Positions 9,224 to 18,104 of a DNA stretch of 64,000 nucleotides are shown here, one piece after another (positions within the stretch are counted from its first letter, which is position 1; every line of letters starts with the position of its first letter). The stretch is from positions 62,001 to 126,000 of the forward strand of contig JADGEQ010000005.1 of the NCBI GenBank assembly GCA_016744295.1. Reading direction: 5' to 3'. Source of the DNA: Desulfobacteraceae bacterium (GTDB lineage Bacteria > Desulfobacterota > Desulfobacteria > Desulfobacterales > Desulfobacteraceae). The position numbers and the translations under genes are program-made. Under the pieces are notes generated by a model. The model ran no database searches. It was not told the origin of the DNA and saw only the letters and a list, made by a program, of their open reading frames with translations.

Positions 9224-11131
9224 ATGAAAGTATTACTTTTAGCACCAAATTATAATGGAAGAGCAAATAGCGATTTTTTCCCCCTCGGGCTGGCCTATCT
9301 TGCTTCGTATATAGAAAAATTAGGTCATGAAATAATTTCGGTCAATCTTAACAATTACAATTGCCAACAAGGATATGAAATACTTCACACCCTTGTTGAT
9401 CAAGAACAAATAGACCTTGTTGGCTTGGGCGGTCTTACAGCATCCTATACTGAAATTGGTTCCATCATCCGCTTGATTCGGGAATGGAGCCCGAAATTAC
9501 CAATTGTTCTGGGTGGCGGGATAACATCGTCTGAGACAGAACTGATCATGCAGGCATTACGACCTGACTATGCAGTCATCGGTGAAGGTGAACTTATTTT
9601 TGCCGATATTTTGAATACTCTTGAAAAACGACTCCCCATCCAATCCGTACGCGGGATATGGCATTGGGATAAAAATATCCCTGTTTTTACAGGTGTCGGC
9701 CCTGAGATAAAAGATCTCGATCCTCTACCATTTCCTGCTGTTGATAAATTTGGTATGTTTGAATTTTTGGAACGTCAATTGGAAGATCAATATGATTATC
9801 ATCTGATCCATTTTGATTGTGGCAAAACAATTCCTATTATTGCAAGTCGCTCTTGTCCGTTTGACTGCACATTCTGTTCCCATGCCGGCTTGGGTAGATA
9901 CAGGATAAGATCAATTAAAAACGTTATTGACGAAATTGAAGCATTAACAGCGGCCTATAAGGTATATTCATTTGCTATTTATGATGAATTATTTGCAGCG
10001 AGAAGAGAACGAGTCTTGGAATTTTGTGCGCTCTTGCATGAAAGGAATCTGGAGATCACATGGAGTTGTCAACTAAGAGTGGATCAACTTGATCAAGAGT
10101 TACTCTACACGATGAAAAAAGCCGGGTGTAATTTTCTCAGTTATGGTTTTGAAAGCGGCAGTGATACCATATTGAAAAGTATGAATAAAAAAATCATTTC
10201 AACGCAAATCAAAAACTGTGTTGCAATGACAAGAAAGGCACAAATCGGTTTCCAGGCAAATTTTCTTTATGGAGACCCTTCTGAATCGATTGAAACGCTG
10301 GATGAGTCAATAAAATTTCAAGAAGATAATGAACTTTATTTCACAGATTGGAGTACGGTTATTCCCTATCCGGGAAGTAAATTATATGAGTTTTGTTTAA
10401 AACAAAATCTTATACAGGATAAAATTGAATTTATAGAAAGCCTATGCAATTTATCAACCTATCTCTGGCAAAAAAAAATCAATATGACAACAATGCCTGA
10501 TGAAATATTTGAGCTTAAATATCTTAATCTTAGAGAATTAAATGATTCCATGCATCGCAGACAAGAAGTCATTGTCAATGAATCTGAAACACTGGATCAG
10601 TATAATTCCAAAATGACAATAGAGTGTCCTTCCTGTGGATTTAAAAAAACAACCACCATAACATATCCCCCAGAATGCAGAACAGGCGGAGAAGCAAATC
10701 TCAAATCAGTGATTGGCGTTCGGGGAATGAATATTTTATGCAGTCAATGCGCCCGGAAAATGCACTTAAAAGCCAAGGAGATTCCGCATATAAATAGGCA
10801 TTATAATCAATTCCAAGAAAGGATTGATCTACTTGTAAAAGAAAAGCGCCAAATTGTAATCTTGCCGGCCTTGGATAGGTTTAAAACGGTCTTTTTTGAA
10901 GATATCAATTTAAGCCATTTGAAAGTGAGTGCTGTTTTAGACTCAAGGCCTCATCGGATCAATACGAATTTTTTAAACTCAACGGTCAAACAACTAAGTG
11001 CTGAAAATATTATCCCCCATATTGATAAGACTTTTGTTATCCTTCCCTGGGTTGAATTTAACCAGGCCAGGGAATTGCTTGAATCAGAAGGTGTTAAGGA
11101 TATATTGTGCTGGAATTTGATTTTCGTTTAA
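9224..11131 (+). CDS. B12-type radical SAM protein with zinc-ribbon and sugar-enzyme-like C-terminal domain
   Basis: 635 aa, about 150 longer than its relatives. Residues 1-140 are B12-binding-like (FPLGLAYLASYIEKLGH, VLGGGITSSE, IGEGE). The radical SAM motif SRSCPFDCTFC is at about 208-218 and FESGSD near 305. The extension has two Cys pairs (CPSCGFKK and CSQCARK, about residues 468 and 506) that would bind zinc or iron. It then has a Rossmann-like module (IVILPALDRF, VSAVLDSRPHR, FVILPWVEFNQ, ILCWNLI). That module recalls the C-terminal domain of sugar C-methyltransferases and the N-terminus of NeuD/PglD proteins. I infer that the enzyme acts on a nucleotide sugar or glycan. The gene stands alone between 171-bp and 79-bp gaps. 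Confidence 0.88.
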   Translation: MKVLLLAPNYNGRANSDFFPLGLAYLASYIEKLGHEIISVNLNNYNCQQGYEILHTLVDQEQIDLVGLGGLTASYTEIGSIIRLIREWSPKLPIVLGGGITSSETELIMQALRPDYAVIGEGELIFADILNTLEKRLPIQSVRGIWHWDKNIPVFTGVGPEIKDLDPLPFPAVDKFGMFEFLERQLEDQYDYHLIHFDCGKTIPIIASRSCPFDCTFCSHAGLGRYRIRSIKNVIDEIEALTAAYKVYSFAIYDELFAARRERVLEFCALLHERNLEITWSCQLRVDQLDQELLYTMKKAGCNFLSYGFESGSDTILKSMNKKIISTQIKNCVAMTRKAQIGFQANFLYGDPSESIETLDESIKFQEDNELYFTDWSTVIPYPGSKLYEFCLKQNLIQDKIEFIESLCNLSTYLWQKKINMTTMPDEIFELKYLNLRELNDSMHRRQEVIVNESETLDQYNSKMTIECPSCGFKKTTTITYPPECRTGGEANLKSVIGVRGMNILCSQCARKMHLKAKEIPHINRHYNQFQERIDLLVKEKRQIVILPALDRFKTVFFEDINLSHLKVSAVLDSRPHRINTNFLNSTVKQLSAENIIPHIDKTFVILPWVEFNQARELLESEGVKDILCWNLIFV

Positions 11132-11210
11132 ACACCTTTAAAAGGCCGTTCCAGAAACCTTTTTGAATCGGTTTTTCTCATATTACGAATAATATCTAAA
11201 AGGAAGCAGC

Positions 11211-13487
11211 ATGACACAGACAGAGTTTGAGATAGCCGAAAAACCGCAGGTCAGTCTTTCAGAGTGCCTTAGCTATACCAACAGCGACATGGAGCGGGCC
11301 ATGGAAGAAGTTTTGGATCCCTTTGGCGGGCTAACCTCGATAATCCGTCCCGGAGACAAAGTTCTCATTAAATTAAACCTGCTCATGCCAGCCACCCCGG
11401 ACCAATGTGTTACAACCCATCCCCAAATGGCTGAAACCATGGCACGCATGATCCTTGATTGCGGAGGACACCCCATTTTTTCTGACAGCGGGGCTGTTCG
11501 GAACTGGGAAAAACTTATCCACAGAACCGGCATCGCCGAAATGGCAAACCGAATCGGTGTCCCCTTGATCAACATGGACAGGCTACCTGCCGTACCACTC
11601 AAGAGCAAAAGGTTCCCCAGCCTTGAGATCTCGTCACTTCTTGGTGAAGTCGATCATCTCATCGGTCTTGTCAAACTGAAAACCCATACCCAAATGCACT
11701 ACACATGTGCTGTGAAGCACTATTTCGGTCTGATTCCCGGAGAGAGAAAACAGGAGTGGCACTTTAAGGTTGGAACCGATTACATGGCCTTTGCCAGATT
11801 ATTGGTGGAAATCTGTGATCTTGTAGCCCCCTCTCTCACCATTGTTGATGGCATCATGGCAATGGAGGGGGATGGGCCAGGACCTGGGGGAACCCCCAGG
11901 CCTCTGGGGGCCATTTTTGCTGGAAAAAACTGTCAGGCAATCGACACGGTGGTTACCGAGGTCATTGGCGCCAATCCCGACTTCTCCTTTACACAAAAAG
12001 CATCCCGAGAAAGGTTTCCAGAGCCTGAAGGGATTTTCGGCATTCACATCCATAACCCGAATGTACTCCCCAAGATAAGAAAAAAAGATTGGAAATTTCC
12101 TGAAATGACACCCATGATGATCGGCCCGAAACCCTTAAGGCCCCTCATCCGGAAATATTTCACCCTATACCCCGGGGTGGAACACCAGAGTTGCACCCTC
12201 TGTCTGTCATGCCAAAACCTGTGCCCCGCCAAATGTATCCAGGAAAAGGATGGTCAGATTCAAATAGACAGGGACACATGCATTCGTTGTTTCTGCTGCG
12301 TAGAGGTTTGTCCCGAAGGCGCAATCAAAAGCCGGGCACCTCTCGCCCGAAAAATCATTACCCCCCTGGTGGTAAATCGCATCAGCAAACACCCTGTTTC
12401 AACAAAAACAATTGAGCCGGATGGTAAGCCCAGAATACTGGATTACCCCTATTATGCGTATCATATCGCCCGAGCAAATATAGACAAAAACCACCGGGTT
12501 CCTCTTAGTGCATATCTATTTCTCACTTACAGATGCACATTAAATTGCACATACTGCAATGTTCGCAACGGAGGAGACCGTCCCAATGAAATGGATACCA
12601 AAAGCATTGTCCGACTGATAGATGATATGGCTCGAGCCGGAGTACGAAAAATTCAATTTACCGGTGGAGAGCCGCTTATGAGAGACGATATTGGAGAACT
12701 CATTTTACAAGCGAAAAGAAACGGCATGTTTGTGGGTATCTCCAGTAACGGAGACCTGGTACCTAAAAAAATTGATGCCCTAAAGGCTGCAGATGTGGTT
12801 TTCATCTCCCTGGATGGCCCGGAAAAAATTCACGACACCTTCAGAGGCATAGGAAGCCACCAAAGGGCGATTGCGGCCTGTCACTGCTTAAAAAACAATG
12901 GAATTACGGTGTGGACAACTTCGGTGATTCATCGAAAAAATATAGACCATTTAGAATATCCCATTGAATTAGCTAAAAAAAATGGATGGATAGCCAATTT
13001 TCAGTTATTACATGCCCGAAAATTGGATCCCGAAAGCTATTTTGAAGAAAAAAAAGCCGCCCAGGATACCCTTCTCGAGGATGAAGAAAACAGGAATGCC
13101 CTGGACTTTCTGATTAAAGAGAAAAAGAGAGGAGCTCCCATCGGCCACTCAGCTAAATTTCTTTCCACCCTTCGAGGGTGGGGAAATTACGACCGTTTGA
13201 TCAAAACAGACACCAAAGGTAAGTGTTGGGCAGGAAAACTCTATGCATATATAGAACCCGATGGCCGTATGTACCCTTGTGGTACCCAGATCCACAAGGG
13301 GATTCCAGTGAATGTAATGGATCCGGGAGGATTTTTACAGGCGTGGAATAATCTTGATTACTCCTATGGGTGCTCCCAGTGCCTGAGCGGTTGTCAGATG
13401 GAACAAAATCTGATGTTCTCCTTTGATGTCAGTGTCCTGATCAATTGGTTCGGTATTTTGAAACGATCTGCAAAGCGCAGGCAATAG
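11211..13487 (+). CDS. DUF362 - 2x[4Fe-4S] ferredoxin - radical SAM/SPASM fusion
   Basis: 758 aa with three parts. Residues about 10-300 match DUF362 (GDKVLIKLNLLMP, HLIGLVKLKTHTQMHYTCAVKHYFG). Residues about 323-370 are a two-cluster ferredoxin (CTLCLSCQNLCPAKC and CIRCFCCVEVCPEGA). Residues about 430-758 are a radical SAM/SPASM-type enzyme (CTLNCTYC, TGGEPLMRDD, SLDGPEKIHDTFRG, then GCSQCLSGC near the end). The third part is a relative of the three stand-alone SPASM-type proteins here. DUF362 proteins are usually separate and often fused to ferredoxin; adding a radical SAM domain suggests an intramolecular electron supply for the radical SAM cluster. The SD AAAAGGAAG is 6-7 nt before ATG. 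No frameshift is seen, so the fusion looks genuine. Confidence 0.9.
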   Translation: MTQTEFEIAEKPQVSLSECLSYTNSDMERAMEEVLDPFGGLTSIIRPGDKVLIKLNLLMPATPDQCVTTHPQMAETMARMILDCGGHPIFSDSGAVRNWEKLIHRTGIAEMANRIGVPLINMDRLPAVPLKSKRFPSLEISSLLGEVDHLIGLVKLKTHTQMHYTCAVKHYFGLIPGERKQEWHFKVGTDYMAFARLLVEICDLVAPSLTIVDGIMAMEGDGPGPGGTPRPLGAIFAGKNCQAIDTVVTEVIGANPDFSFTQKASRERFPEPEGIFGIHIHNPNVLPKIRKKDWKFPEMTPMMIGPKPLRPLIRKYFTLYPGVEHQSCTLCLSCQNLCPAKCIQEKDGQIQIDRDTCIRCFCCVEVCPEGAIKSRAPLARKIITPLVVNRISKHPVSTKTIEPDGKPRILDYPYYAYHIARANIDKNHRVPLSAYLFLTYRCTLNCTYCNVRNGGDRPNEMDTKSIVRLIDDMARAGVRKIQFTGGEPLMRDDIGELILQAKRNGMFVGISSNGDLVPKKIDALKAADVVFISLDGPEKIHDTFRGIGSHQRAIAACHCLKNNGITVWTTSVIHRKNIDHLEYPIELAKKNGWIANFQLLHARKLDPESYFEEKKAAQDTLLEDEENRNALDFLIKEKKRGAPIGHSAKFLSTLRGWGNYDRLIKTDTKGKCWAGKLYAYIEPDGRMYPCGTQIHKGIPVNVMDPGGFLQAWNNLDYSYGCSQCLSGCQMEQNLMFSFDVSVLINWFGILKRSAKRRQ

Positions 13488-13637
13488 GTATCAATTGAGT
13501 ATCCTTTCAACAAAGAAAAAGTCCGGCACTATGGTGTGATAAAATGTCACCATCTTTATTGGCCAACATACCCAGGCAAAATTTTTGATAAAACACCTGA
13601 TGGTAAATCTTTAAAAACCAACATTCGAGAAAAAAAT

Positions 13638-14438
13638 ATGAAGGAAGGGACTAAAAAAGATTTTAAGCCGTTTTCTGTTTCAGTTGTGATTCCGGCATTA
13701 AATGAAGAGCACAGCCTGGAAAAGGCCGTGAATGAAGTTCTTAAAGTGGGGAGGAAATATGAATTCGATATGGAAATAATCATTGTTAATGATTGTTCCA
13801 CGGATCGCACGCTTCAAATTGCTGACCGCCTTTCGATAGAAATGGACTGGGTGCACGTCATCCACAATCCTTTCAACATGGGAATCGGTGGAAGTTTTCT
13901 CAACGGTGCGAAAATGGCCACCAAGGAATCGGTTGTCATGATCCCCGGTGATGCTGAAAATGATCCCGAACAGATCCTGCGCTATGCCAAGGTTATGGAT
14001 ATGGTCGATATCATTGTCCCATTCGTATCTAATATGGAAGTTCGATCCAAAGCGCGAAGGGTCGTTTCCTCTTTTTTTCGATTCATTGTCAACATGAGTT
14101 TTGGGACTTCTCTCAACTACACCAACGGCACAGTTCTCTACAAACGATATGTGCTCAATGATATTAGCTGTAAAACCCGGGGATTTTTCTATCAGACAGA
14201 ACTTTTGATCAGAGCGATACGGCAGGGTTATTTATACTGTGAGATGCCTGTAGCTCTTGATACTCGCCATGGCGGAATTTCAAGAGCGCTCACACTAAAA
14301 AACCTGGCAGACGTATGCCGGGCCTATCTCTGTCTCATTTTTGATATCCACATCAGGAGGCAAGAAGGACCGCTTGGTTCTCCAAACAGGAGGCCTCCAA
14401 AAGATAAAACAAACAGTGCGGGAAAAAGGATTCTTTGA
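13638..14438 (+). CDS. Family 2 glycosyltransferase (polyprenol-phosphate sugar synthase-like)
   Basis: 266 aa from the ATG at 13638; a GTG at 13536 would add 34 residues that do not look like this family. GT2 signatures are VSVVIPALNEEHSLEKAV near the N-terminus, IIVNDCSTDRT (nucleotide-sugar binding) and GDAENDPEQ (the DxD-like metal site). There are no membrane spans, as in DPM1-type enzymes that load a sugar onto polyprenol phosphate. The GT-C-like membrane protein at 19157-21277 could then use the lipid-linked sugar. That pairing is inferred from family knowledge and proximity. Confidence 0.88.
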   Translation: MKEGTKKDFKPFSVSVVIPALNEEHSLEKAVNEVLKVGRKYEFDMEIIIVNDCSTDRTLQIADRLSIEMDWVHVIHNPFNMGIGGSFLNGAKMATKESVVMIPGDAENDPEQILRYAKVMDMVDIIVPFVSNMEVRSKARRVVSSFFRFIVNMSFGTSLNYTNGTVLYKRYVLNDISCKTRGFFYQTELLIRAIRQGYLYCEMPVALDTRHGGISRALTLKNLADVCRAYLCLIFDIHIRRQEGPLGSPNRRPPKDKTNSAGKRIL

Positions 14439-14517
14439 AGGAAAGACAAACCATAGGGCGAAGAAAAACCAAAGAAAAGAGATATGGAACAACAACCCGC
14501 CAAACAAATGGAGAGAT

Positions 14518-15567
14518 ATGATATTTTCAAAAAAGACATATAAACTCGGAGCAATAGGAACCAAATTACTAAAGCAGTGGGTCTCCGGAACAAGAACACC
14601 GATATATGTAGGATTGTTTGTCACTCAACGATGCAATCTCAAGTGTGCCTATTGTTTTCCTGACTCACCCCATCGCAAGGAAAAGGATCCAACCCTTAAA
14701 GAAATATTTGACATTGTAGATGAACTATATCGCATCGGCACCCGATATATAACCATTTTGGGAGGTGAACCAACCATTCGAAATGATTTTGACCAAATTG
14801 TGGATTATATTACAGGAAAAGGAATCCTTACCGAAGTTGGAACCAATGGATATTTTACGGAGCGGTGGATCTCCTCCTATAAAAAATTGCACCTGGTCTG
14901 TCACTCCATAGATGGGAATGAACAAGATCATGATAAGAACAGAGGAAAAGGCTCCTTTAAAAAAGTATATAAAAGCCTTGAACTCTGCCACGAGAATAAT
15001 ATTCCCGTTCAAATACGATCCGTATTCACCAAGTACAATACAAATTCCCTTGAATATCTGCTTGATCTCGGTAAAAAAATGGGAACCAGCCTTGCCCTCG
15101 CAGAGCAAGCCGTTGTGAAGCAATCAGATATGGACACCATTCTTGAAAGCCAAGCACTTCGAGAATTTTGGAAACAAGTTCGACATTACAAACGGGAAGG
15201 GCATAACATTGCCAAAAGTTATACCCTTCTTGACAAAATAATTGATTTCCCAGTTGAATTTTCACCCGATAAGATTTTCATGGGCGATGTCCCACTGCCG
15301 GAATCATTGAAGGGATATACGGAATGTCATCTTAGCAATGGGTACTGCTTTATCGACACCGATGGAATGATGTATCCCTGTGCGCCGCTTTTTGGTAAAT
15401 TTGGTATCAACATTCATGAGGGAGGTATTCAGACCGCCTGGGAAAAACTGGGAAAGGAACGTCCCTGCCGATTGTGCCGCCAGAGCGTAATGGATTTGAA
15501 AAGTTATTTTTTTGCCAGGGATATGTCATCAATATTCGAGGGCGTGAGAAATGTTATCACAAAATAG
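14518..15567 (+). CDS. Radical SAM/SPASM-type protein, paralogue B
   Basis: 349 aa from the ATG at 14518, preceded by GGAGAG. The open frame extends back to 14341, but those 59 codons overlap the GT2 gene and are basic, low-complexity sequence without family similarity, so I place the start at 14518, which also matches the 357- and 361-aa paralogues. The motifs are CNLKCAYC, LGGEPTIRND, SIDGNEQDHDKNRGKGS, and late cysteines MYPCAPLF and PCRLCRQ. It is followed after 18 bp by another paralogue, so the pair is a likely tandem duplication. Function unknown. Confidence 0.88.
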   Translation: MIFSKKTYKLGAIGTKLLKQWVSGTRTPIYVGLFVTQRCNLKCAYCFPDSPHRKEKDPTLKEIFDIVDELYRIGTRYITILGGEPTIRNDFDQIVDYITGKGILTEVGTNGYFTERWISSYKKLHLVCHSIDGNEQDHDKNRGKGSFKKVYKSLELCHENNIPVQIRSVFTKYNTNSLEYLLDLGKKMGTSLALAEQAVVKQSDMDTILESQALREFWKQVRHYKREGHNIAKSYTLLDKIIDFPVEFSPDKIFMGDVPLPESLKGYTECHLSNGYCFIDTDGMMYPCAPLFGKFGINIHEGGIQTAWEKLGKERPCRLCRQSVMDLKSYFFARDMSSIFEGVRNVITK

Positions 15568-15585
15568 CAAGGAGGTTATACGCCG

Positions 15586-16671
15586 ATGAGTATTTTAAGG
15601 AATTGTTCGTTTGTAGGAGGCGTTCTAAAAGCAAGGGTACAAAATAAGGCCATACCACTTCATGTCAGCCTGACAATAACCAACCGTTGCAACATGCGCT
15701 GTATTTATTGTTACGGAGCATATTTTGAACGCAAATTGGAAGATCGCCCCCTCAATACCTGGTTGGACACAATTGATGAACTGGCAGCTATGGGAACGCG
15801 ATGTGTTCATCTAGGCGGTGGGGAACCGCTGATGAGATCCGATGTGGATCAGATCATCGCTCGTGTAAAGTCCCACGGACTCCTCTGCCGGATGAACAGC
15901 AACGGCACTCTTGTCCCCAAAATGATTGAAAAGATCAAGGGGCTTGACTCCATTTGCATCAGTTTAGATGGCGTGGGGCAAGCCAACGACATCAACAGAG
16001 GAAAGGGGACATTTGAAAAAATTGTGGCAGGGATACGCTGTGCAGTCGACGCTGGTATTTCCACACACATCAGTGCTGTCATAACCAAAAACAGCTTTAA
16101 AAGTGTGGAGCACTTATTACAATTGGCCAAGGAATTAGGTGTATGGGTAGAATTCAGCCTGCCCTATGAAGTAAGTACAGGAAGTGACGAAAGATCCGAC
16201 TTACAATTCAACGACCAGGAAATCCGACAGATTCTCAGTGAACTGATTCGACTCCGAAGGGAAGGGAATCCTGTTTTTTACAGTGAAGAAACCCATCAAT
16301 ATGCCCTCAATTGGCCACTGCAATATTCCCATAAAATAATGTACGAAGATGAAGTGCCACAAGGATTCACTCCCCTAACCTGTTTCATGGGCAAAACCCA
16401 GTGCTTTGTTGACGGTGACGGAGCAGTATTCCCATGTGGTCAGGTCATTGGACGTTTTCCAGCCTTGAATCTTTTTGAAGTTGGATTTAAGAAAGCCTGG
16501 GAACATTTGGTTAAGAATAAAAGCTGCGTCTCCTGCTATTGCCTTTGTTTTCTCGAATACAATCATGTTTTCAACCTAAAACCCAGAGTCCTCCTGTCCA
16601 ATGCGTTTCGAGAAGTTAAAACTGACTTCGTGAGCCGCCGTAACAAGCGGACATTAAAAACAATTAAATAG
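15586..16671 (+). CDS. Radical SAM/SPASM-type protein, paralogue C
   Basis: 361 aa. A strong SD (AAGGAGG at about 15570) precedes ATG. Motifs: CNMRCIYC near residue 41, LGGGEPLMRSD, ISLDGVGQANDINRGKGT, and the C-terminal cysteine group (FPCGQV, SCVSCYCLC). It resembles the protein at 4850-5923 most closely, sharing the segment RREGNPVFYSEE/KKEGYPIFTSEG. A following B12-type radical SAM gene starts 13 bp downstream, making a tight operon. Its auxiliary cluster could help bind a substrate or move electrons; the substrate is not known. Confidence 0.9.
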   Translation: MSILRNCSFVGGVLKARVQNKAIPLHVSLTITNRCNMRCIYCYGAYFERKLEDRPLNTWLDTIDELAAMGTRCVHLGGGEPLMRSDVDQIIARVKSHGLLCRMNSNGTLVPKMIEKIKGLDSICISLDGVGQANDINRGKGTFEKIVAGIRCAVDAGISTHISAVITKNSFKSVEHLLQLAKELGVWVEFSLPYEVSTGSDERSDLQFNDQEIRQILSELIRLRREGNPVFYSEETHQYALNWPLQYSHKIMYEDEVPQGFTPLTCFMGKTQCFVDGDGAVFPCGQVIGRFPALNLFEVGFKKAWEHLVKNKSCVSCYCLCFLEYNHVFNLKPRVLLSNAFREVKTDFVSRRNKRTLKTIK

Positions 16672-16684
16672 ATATTAAAACCAT

Positions 16685-18091
16685 ATGAAAATTATTCTCG
16701 TATCATACAGGGTAGACCGACATCACAAATTTTCAGGATATACCCATCACCTCCCCCCCTTGGGATTGACCTATATTGCTTCGGTGCTATTATCAAAAGG
16801 ACACCAGGTGGAAATCATAGACAAAAGTCTTCCACCTGGGATGACCGAGATACTTGCAGATGAAATTCTGAGCAAAGGCCCCGATGCCCTTGGAATTTCC
16901 ATGATGAGCGAAAACTATTTTGACGGTATTGCTCTCCTGGACGCATTAAAGCTCAAACAACCCGATTTGATAACCATCATCGGCGGGGCCCATGTGAATG
17001 GATTGCCCAAAGAAGCCATGGCACCCGAATCTGTGGATTTTGGAGTTCTGGGAGAGGGAGAATGGGTTTTTGCCGATCTGGTTGATTCTGGATTCGATCC
17101 TGTGGATGCAAAAAAAATTCCAGGCATTCTCATGAAAGACAAGGCAGGAAGCATTCATATGAACGAACGGGCACTGGTTCGGTCAGTGGATACCCTTCCC
17201 CTTCCTGCAAGACATCTTGTGGCACCTTTGGAACAATACCGTCCCAGCATTTTAACACACAAGCAACTGCCCGCCACCGGGATGTTTACCAGCAGAGGCT
17301 GTTTCGGAAAATGCATTTTTTGCACCAGCGGCAAGGGAAAGTATCCCCTACGCTTTCATTCGACCGAATACGTGCTCAACGAAATCTCACAGCTCTGGAA
17401 AAAATTCGGAATCCGGGAAATCGTCTTTTTAGATGATACGTTTTCGGCTTCGAAAAAAAGAGTTTTGGAAATTTGTAATGGTATCCAGCAATATTTTCCA
17501 ACACTTTCCTGGAGTGCCCAGTCCCGTGTAGACTATCTGGATTATGAAACACTTGCAGCCATGCGCCAGGCTGGATGCTGGCAAATTCAAATCGGTATAG
17601 AATCGGGTAGTGAACAAATTCTTGAAAATCTGGGCAAGGGCATCAACTTGGACCAGGTGGAATCAGTCTCCCGTTATGCCTATGAGCTGGGATTTATAAT
17701 TAAAGGCTACTTTATAATCGGTTCTCCCGGAGAAACAAAAGAATCTATTATGAAAACCTTCCGCCTCATGCGCAAACTCCCCATCCATTATGCATCAATC
17801 AATTTACTCGTCCCTCTCCCGGGTACGGTTCTCTGGGACAACGCTTCCAAATGGGGAACCTTTGACCCTGACTCATTTTACAAATTCAATTATCTTACGG
17901 GAGAGCCCGTATTTATCCCCCAGGGGATGACCAAACAAGAACTCATGGAACTCTTTGACAAGGCATACCGGCAATTTTATCTGTCCCCTGGCACCATATA
18001 CCGAAATCTGAAAACCATCAGGTCCTTGCTTGATCTAAAACGATATCTGAATGCAGGAGCCTTGATGACCCGCATGCTCCTTCATCGCTAA
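16685..18091 (+). CDS. B12-binding-domain radical SAM protein
   Basis: 468 aa. The B12-like domain has LPPLGLTYIASVLLSKGH, IGGAHVNGLP and LGEGEWVF. The radical SAM motif SRGCFGKCIFC is at about residues 202-212, GIESGSEQIL follows near 307, and the glycine-rich IIGSPGETKES segment near 340. This is the standard COG1032 layout and length. It sits between a SPASM paralogue (13 bp upstream) and the Cys-Pro repeat protein (13 bp downstream), so all three are probably one transcript. A methyl or radical transfer to an unreactive carbon is the most likely chemistry. Confidence 0.92.
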   Translation: MKIILVSYRVDRHHKFSGYTHHLPPLGLTYIASVLLSKGHQVEIIDKSLPPGMTEILADEILSKGPDALGISMMSENYFDGIALLDALKLKQPDLITIIGGAHVNGLPKEAMAPESVDFGVLGEGEWVFADLVDSGFDPVDAKKIPGILMKDKAGSIHMNERALVRSVDTLPLPARHLVAPLEQYRPSILTHKQLPATGMFTSRGCFGKCIFCTSGKGKYPLRFHSTEYVLNEISQLWKKFGIREIVFLDDTFSASKKRVLEICNGIQQYFPTLSWSAQSRVDYLDYETLAAMRQAGCWQIQIGIESGSEQILENLGKGINLDQVESVSRYAYELGFIIKGYFIIGSPGETKESIMKTFRLMRKLPIHYASINLLVPLPGTVLWDNASKWGTFDPDSFYKFNYLTGEPVFIPQGMTKQELMELFDKAYRQFYLSPGTIYRNLKTIRSLLDLKRYLNAGALMTRMLLHR

Positions 18092-18104
18092 AAAAAATAC
18101 AAAA

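Noticed and set aside
14341..14517. N-terminal extension of the radical SAM gene at 14518
   Set aside because: It overlaps the GT2 gene, is basic low-complexity and is absent in the paralogues.
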